64,000 nt of DNA from an uncultured Acidobacteriia bacterium. GTDB lineage: Bacteria; Acidobacteriota; Terriglobia; Bryobacterales; Bryobacteraceae. Shown here piece after piece: positions 60,227 through 64,000 of the stretch; the stretch's first letter is position 1; the number at the start of each line of letters is the position of its first letter. The DNA lies in the NCBI GenBank assembly GCA_903875575.1, contig CAIQWJ010000069.1, positions 55,188 through 119,187 on the forward strand. The letters are read 5' to 3'. Under the pieces are notes generated by a model. It ran no database searches and was not told the origin of the DNA. It saw nothing but the letters and a program-made list of their open reading frames with translations. The position numbers and the translations under genes are program-made.

Positions 60227-62029
60227 CTAGAGGCCGAAGCAAAGTATGTTCGGGCCTGCCGCGACGGCAACATACTGTTTCCCGCCAAAACTAAACGTCA
60301 TGGGAGAGGCTTTCATGCGGGCATTGGTGGGAAACTCCCAAAGCGTATTGCCCTCACGCTGATCCACCGCGGCGACGCCTCCATTGGGACGGCCGTAGAA
60401 AACGAGGCCGCCTGCAGTCGCCAGGACACCCGTCCACGTCTTGGCCCGCGCGGCACCGGGCTGGGGCACTTCCCACGCAATTTCGCCCGTATCGATATTG
60501 ACAGCCCGGAGGAAGCGCTGGCCGCTCTGGTCCGGATAACCGCCGGGCTTATCGCCGACACACTCTTCGAGAGCCATCAAATAGTAGAGCCGGGTCTCGG
60601 GGGAATACGCGGTGGAATCCCAATTTGCGGCATCGCTGGGGCAGCCGCGGGCATCCTTCACAACAGGCCTGCCATCCGTTCCGATGCCGGAGGCCCAATC
60701 CACGCGCCGCAGGAACGGTTTCGCCAGCAGCACTTTGCCGGTGTTTCGGTCGAGCACGTAGAAGAAGCCGTTGCGGTCCGCGTGGAGTATCAGCCTGGCG
60801 GGCTTGCCCTGATAGGCGGTGTCCACCAGAACATTCGGCTCGGTGGCATCGCGATCTTTCAGATCGTGCGGGGTGAACTGGTAATACCATTTCAGTTCGC
60901 CGGTGGCTGGATTGAGCGCGAGAACGCAGTTTGTGTAGAGATTGTCGCCTGGCCGATCGCGATCGTCGCTATCCGGCCACGGATTCCCCGTGGCCCAGTA
61001 GAGCGTATCGGAAGCCGCGTCATAAGAACCGGTGAGCCAGGTGGAACCGCCGCCTGCGACGGGCTCCTTGCCCTGCCATGATTCGATGCCGGGTTCGCCT
61101 TTCGCAGGGACGGTCCAGCGACGCCAGAGTAGAGCCCCCGTATCGGGCTTGAAGGCCGCAATGAAACCGCGAATGCCGTGATCGGCACCGGCGACGCCGG
61201 CAATCACGCTGTCATTGACTACGAGCGGGACCATGGTGCCGCCGTAGGGTTGTTGTTGCTCGCCTGCCAGAGGAACTTCCCAGACCAGCTTTCCGCTTGC
61301 GCGATCCAGAGCGAGCAGATGCGCGTTGTCCGTCACGAAGAAAACCTTATCCCGAAGAATTGCCACGCCGCGGTTGGTGCCCAGTTTGGCATCGCCCTGC
61401 AGGCCTGGCGTGGCGGGACGCGAATAGTGCCAGAGCGGCGCGCCGGTGACGGCGTTCAGAGCGTAAACCTGGCTCGGTCCGGTCACGTACATGACGCCAT
61501 CGGCTTCGAGCGGCGTGACCTCCAGACCAAAGTAGTCGATTGGAAAGACCCACTTCAGCTTTAGGGAGGCGATATTGGCTGTGGTGATCTGCTTCAGTGG
61601 GCTATAGCGATTGCCGGAATCGTTGCCGTTATAGGTGAGCCAGTCGCCGGGCTGCGGCGAACCCCATGTGACTTTTGGTGCGGCATCCGGGGGCGGCACT
61701 GTACTCAGGATGGTGTCCACGTTGAGACTACGGAGGTAGCCCGCGAGCGACGCGAGATCGGCGGCGGGGAGGTCGGCGAAGGCTGGCATGCCGGCGGCTG
61801 CGCTGCCACGTTCCAGAAAGGCGCGTATTTGTGCGGTAGTCTGCTCCGCTACCCGACGGTTCATGACCAGACCGGGCGCTTTGGCGCCACCGCGCGCGTC
61901 ATCGCCGTGGCAGGAGCCGCAGTGGTTGCGAAACAACTGCTGGGCCGGCAAGGGCTGTCCGAGCAGTTGCAACGGCAGCGCGAAAAGCAGTGGCGCGAAG
62001 CGGAGCTTAGTTTGACGGGATATGGTCAT
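60227..62029 (-). CDS. PQQ-dependent dehydrogenase with N-terminal cytochrome c domain
   Basis: A 600-residue exported quinohaemoprotein. After a signal peptide (about residues 1-28) a cytochrome c domain carries CGSCH (C37, C40, H41) and a possible Met ligand in LERGSAAAGMPAF. The PQQ propeller begins WGSPQPGDWLTYNGNDSGNRYSPL and has further W-motif repeats. No vicinal cysteine pair is seen at the usual place (LGTNRGVAI). In type II alcohol dehydrogenases the cytochrome is at the C terminus; here it is at the N terminus. Electrons would pass directly to haem. Confidence 0.9.
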   Translation of the reverse strand: MTISRQTKLRFAPLLFALPLQLLGQPLPAQQLFRNHCGSCHGDDARGGAKAPGLVMNRRVAEQTTAQIRAFLERGSAAAGMPAFADLPAADLASLAGYLRSLNVDTILSTVPPPDAAPKVTWGSPQPGDWLTYNGNDSGNRYSPLKQITTANIASLKLKWVFPIDYFGLEVTPLEADGVMYVTGPSQVYALNAVTGAPLWHYSRPATPGLQGDAKLGTNRGVAILRDKVFFVTDNAHLLALDRASGKLVWEVPLAGEQQQPYGGTMVPLVVNDSVIAGVAGADHGIRGFIAAFKPDTGALLWRRWTVPAKGEPGIESWQGKEPVAGGGSTWLTGSYDAASDTLYWATGNPWPDSDDRDRPGDNLYTNCVLALNPATGELKWYYQFTPHDLKDRDATEPNVLVDTAYQGKPARLILHADRNGFFYVLDRNTGKVLLAKPFLRRVDWASGIGTDGRPVVKDARGCPSDAANWDSTAYSPETRLYYLMALEECVGDKPGGYPDQSGQRFLRAVNIDTGEIAWEVPQPGAARAKTWTGVLATAGGLVFYGRPNGGVAAVDQREGNTLWEFPTNARMKASPMTFSFGGKQYVAVAAGPNILCFGL

Positions 62030-62053
62030 GCGTCCTCACAGGTATCTGGCGGT

Positions 62054-63070
62054 TTAGCGCGAATCTTCCGGTTTACGGCCTTTGACGTAGCCGCCAAAAC
62101 TATAGGGGCTGGGGCGGTAATCGCCCACCAGGCTCACGTTGGAACGTGCGTTGATCCTGCGTTCGAGACCCAGGGCCCAGTAGCAGGCATTCACGAGAAG
62201 TCTGCGGTTTGCCTCGGTCAGCAGATCTTCCGAAGTGCCGAGAGTTGTGGTGAAGATTCGCGCAACTTTGCCTTTAGTGCCGGTGTAGCTCTTCACCCAG
62301 GCAATGGGCATCATCGGGTCGTTCACGGCGCCAGGCGCGGGCGGATCTTTTTGGTTCATGCCGGACAGCACCTGCCCAAAAACAAGGACATGGCTGTCTC
62401 CCGGGAGTGGGAGCGTTGCTTCATACACGTCTGTAGGGCTCCACAGTTCACCGGCGTGAATGCCCTTGAGAATCGGATGGCTGGACTCTTTCGCGTTGAC
62501 TACGCCCAGCGTACTTTGCTTTCCGTGCTGGCCATGGTGCTTGATCCAGGTTTCGCCGAGCACGCGACGGCCGAAACCGCCATCCGGGGCGTTCCAGTTC
62601 CAGGCGGCGTAAGTGGGACTGGTTTTGAGCTGGAACGCGTGTGTGGCCGTGCGCATCCCGATGATGGGCTTGCCGGATTCCACGTAATCCACGATGTGTT
62701 TCATCTGTGCGTCCGGAAGATCACGGAAGCGGGTGAGCAGCACGAGGAGATCCGCCGAGTCCAGGGCTTCCAGGCCGGGGATATTGTCCGCTTTGTCCGG
62801 ATTGATGGTGCCATCTTTCGGATCGATGGCGAACAGCACTGTGCAGTGGAAACCGTGGAACTGAGAGAGGATCTTCGCTAACTGCGGCAGCGATTCTTCG
62901 GAGCGGTACTCTTCGTCGCCGCTGATCAGAACGATGCTTTTGTTCTGCGACTTCCCGTGCGGCTCAAAAACAAGGAAAGGCTCGGCCGCCCGGCCGAGCG
63001 GAAGCAGGGCCGGGATGAGAGCCAACAGCGGCAAGAGGCAGAATATGCGGCGGGTGAGACGGAACATCAC
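62054..63070 (-). CDS. Secreted ThuA-domain protein
   Basis: A 338-residue exported protein with a signal peptide (about residues 1-29, ending GRAAE). The ThuA domain has the class I amidotransferase-like fold: SIVLISGDEEYRSEES, GLEALDSADLLVLLTRFRDLPD, VDYVESGKPIIGMRTATHAF, then a C-terminal VAWVKSYTGTKGKVARIFTTTLG and ACYWALGLE. ThuA proteins act in trehalose and keto-sugar use. It follows a divergent methyltransferase and precedes the PQQ dehydrogenase by 24 bases, so the two are probably cotranscribed. Confidence 0.88.
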   Translation of the reverse strand: MMFRLTRRIFCLLPLLALIPALLPLGRAAEPFLVFEPHGKSQNKSIVLISGDEEYRSEESLPQLAKILSQFHGFHCTVLFAIDPKDGTINPDKADNIPGLEALDSADLLVLLTRFRDLPDAQMKHIVDYVESGKPIIGMRTATHAFQLKTSPTYAAWNWNAPDGGFGRRVLGETWIKHHGQHGKQSTLGVVNAKESSHPILKGIHAGELWSPTDVYEATLPLPGDSHVLVFGQVLSGMNQKDPPAPGAVNDPMMPIAWVKSYTGTKGKVARIFTTTLGTSEDLLTEANRRLLVNACYWALGLERRINARSNVSLVGDYRPSPYSFGGYVKGRKPEDSR

Positions 63071-63162
63071 CCAACTACTTAATCACGAATGGGCGGGCCG
63101 ACGCAAAGACGCGGTATGTTTACGCCGGGCAAGGTGGATTTCGCAGGCTACACTGAGGGTGA

Positions 63163-63927
63163 ATGAAACTTGTGATCGACACCACGCAGGCCACACTCAC
63201 GCGCGTGGAGGGCGGAACGGAAACATCGCTGCCGCTGTATAGCAAAGAAGCCTTCGAAGCGCTGTCGCTGGAGTGGGTACGCGTTGGCTGGAGCCTGAAG
63301 TACTACCACAATTTTTCGTGGTTCGGCCTGCCGATGCTGCAATTGCCGGAAGACGTGATTCGGCTTCAGGAAGTGATGTATCAGCTGCGTCCGCAGGTCA
63401 TTGTGGAGACGGGCGTGTTTCGGGGCGGGTCGCTGCTGTTTCATGCCTCGTTGCTGGAAGCCCTGGGCGGGGGGCAGGTGATTGGCGTTGATTTGAAGAT
63501 CGCACCGGATGTTCGTGAAGCGATCGAAGGGCACGCGCTTGCGACCCGGATTACTTTGATCGAAGGTGATTCCACGCATCCGGCGATTGTTGAACGGGTG
63601 AAAGAAATTGTGGGAGCGTCGGCACCCGTGCTGGTAATTCTCGATTCCGATCACTCGCGCGCTCACGTGGCCCGCGAGTTGGAGGCGTACTCCCCGCTGG
63701 TGACGCCGGGATCTTATATTGTGGCCACCGATGGCATCATGCGGGATATTTCGGATGTTCCGCGGGCTGTTGCGGGGTGGAAGACGGATAATCCCTTTGA
63801 GGCGGCGTGTGCGTTCGCCGCGACGCATCCGGAGTTTCGACAGCAGCAACCGCCGTGGTTGTGCCATGACGGAGAGCTTAGGGAAAACGTGACTTACTCT
63901 CCGGGGGCGTGGCTGAAACGGTTGTAA
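63163..63927 (+). CDS. CmcI-like SAM-dependent methyltransferase / hydroxylase family protein
   Basis: A 254-residue protein of the CmcI/rhamnosyl O-methyltransferase family. The SAM-binding strand reads IVETGVFRGGSLLF (about residue 82), followed by GVDLKI and a C-terminal VLVILDSDHSRAHVARELEAYSPLV and GSYIVATDGIM. Members methylate sugars or cephem intermediates; the fold alone does not tell the substrate. It is divergent from the ThuA gene across 92 bases and is followed after 26 bases by a partial tRNA on the other strand. Confidence 0.85.
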   Translation: MKLVIDTTQATLTRVEGGTETSLPLYSKEAFEALSLEWVRVGWSLKYYHNFSWFGLPMLQLPEDVIRLQEVMYQLRPQVIVETGVFRGGSLLFHASLLEALGGGQVIGVDLKIAPDVREAIEGHALATRITLIEGDSTHPAIVERVKEIVGASAPVLVILDSDHSRAHVARELEAYSPLVTPGSYIVATDGIMRDISDVPRAVAGWKTDNPFEAACAFAATHPEFRQQQPPWLCHDGELRENVTYSPGAWLKRL

Positions 63928-63953
63928 AAGAGGCGGGGGGTAAAGAAAAGGTT

Positions 63954-64000
63954 TGGTGAACGCGGTAGGAATCGAACCTACAACCTACTGATTAAGAGTC
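63954..64000 (-). tRNA. tRNA-Lys (anticodon CTT), 3' half, cut by the right edge
   Basis: Read on the minus strand, the visible part starts inside the anticodon stem. The loop is CTCTTAA with T33, anticodon CTT and A37, then TCAGT, a variable loop AGGTT, a perfect T arm GTAGG-TTCGATT-CCTAC, acceptor strand CGCGTTC, discriminator A and an encoded CCA. The 5' half lies outside the window. Confidence 0.92.

Noticed and set aside
1..64000. CRISPR arrays, insertion sequences, integrases, prophage genes and rRNA.
   Set aside because: No regularly spaced repeats, transposase or integrase motifs, phage structural genes or rRNA-like sequence were seen on reading both strands.

Overview
The window looks like chromosomal DNA of an acidobacterium of the Solibacter/Bryobacter type (order Bryobacterales). 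Supporting signs are two proteins with the Solibacter-type TIGR03437 domain (26336-28000 and 50298-52157), a PEP-CTERM protein, a secreted TPR-CHAT protein, many Tat- or Sec-exported sugar enzymes, and high GC. This assignment is inferred from gene content; no rRNA is present. No prophage, insertion sequence or CRISPR array was seen. A partial tRNA-Lys lies at the right edge.

Layout. 1-5532 (+) is the 3' part of a tad/cpa pilus operon: secretin end, CpaE/TadZ, CpaF/TadA, TadB, TadC, prepilin peptidase. 5544-10258 (-) is one overlapping operon: a minimal Omp85 protein, a DUF4390 protein, an NtrY-like kinase and an NtrX/NtrC-like sigma-54 activator. 10504-12043 (-) holds an RRM RNA-binding protein and a P1-family peptidase. 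12144-15714 (+) is an MlaE-MlaF-MlaD lipid transporter followed by a YdjC/HpnK-type deacetylase. 15957-17372 (+) is a diguanylate cyclase with a CheY-like protein. 17374-22224 (-) holds a quinoprotein sugar dehydrogenase and DnaE. 22297-28000 is accessory: a small membrane protein, the CHAT protein, two genes that both lack their 5' ends (PEP-CTERM and a fragment), and a TIGR03437 protein. 28138-33670 (+) holds an M3 peptidase, an ABC-like ATPase, a C-rich spacer and two Tat-exported Gfo/Idh/MocA oxidoreductases, followed by a DUF1778 antitoxin fragment.

33989-37835 is mixed housekeeping (YgfZ, a membrane protein, an MBL hydrolase, a PNPOx-like protein, a DegT aminotransferase). 37845-41880 (-) pairs a TPR/outer-membrane-barrel protein with a secreted TIM-barrel protein, similar in layout to exopolysaccharide export systems. 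42116-49839 holds a small secreted protein, DedA, a PpiD/SurA-like chaperone, aspartate kinase, Cmk, UDP-glucose dehydrogenase and ThiL. 49985-54081 holds a cold-shock protein, the second TIGR03437 protein, and a FecR / secreted protein / Cys-rich miniprotein operon. 54076-63070 (-) holds exported sugar isomerases, a FadN-type beta-oxidation enzyme, an exported enolase-superfamily enzyme, a PQQ dehydrogenase and a ThuA-like protein. 63163-63927 is a CmcI-like methyltransferase.

The main themes are the cell envelope (Tad pilus, Omp85, Mla, DedA, TPR-barrel) and oxidation or isomerisation of sugars outside the cytoplasm (Gfo/Idh/MocA, TIM-barrel isomerases, ThuA, two quinoproteins). The least explained parts are the TPR-barrel/TIM-barrel pair, the FecR/Cys-rich operon, the double truncation near 25.86 kb, and clusters of perfect hairpins in several intergenic gaps.
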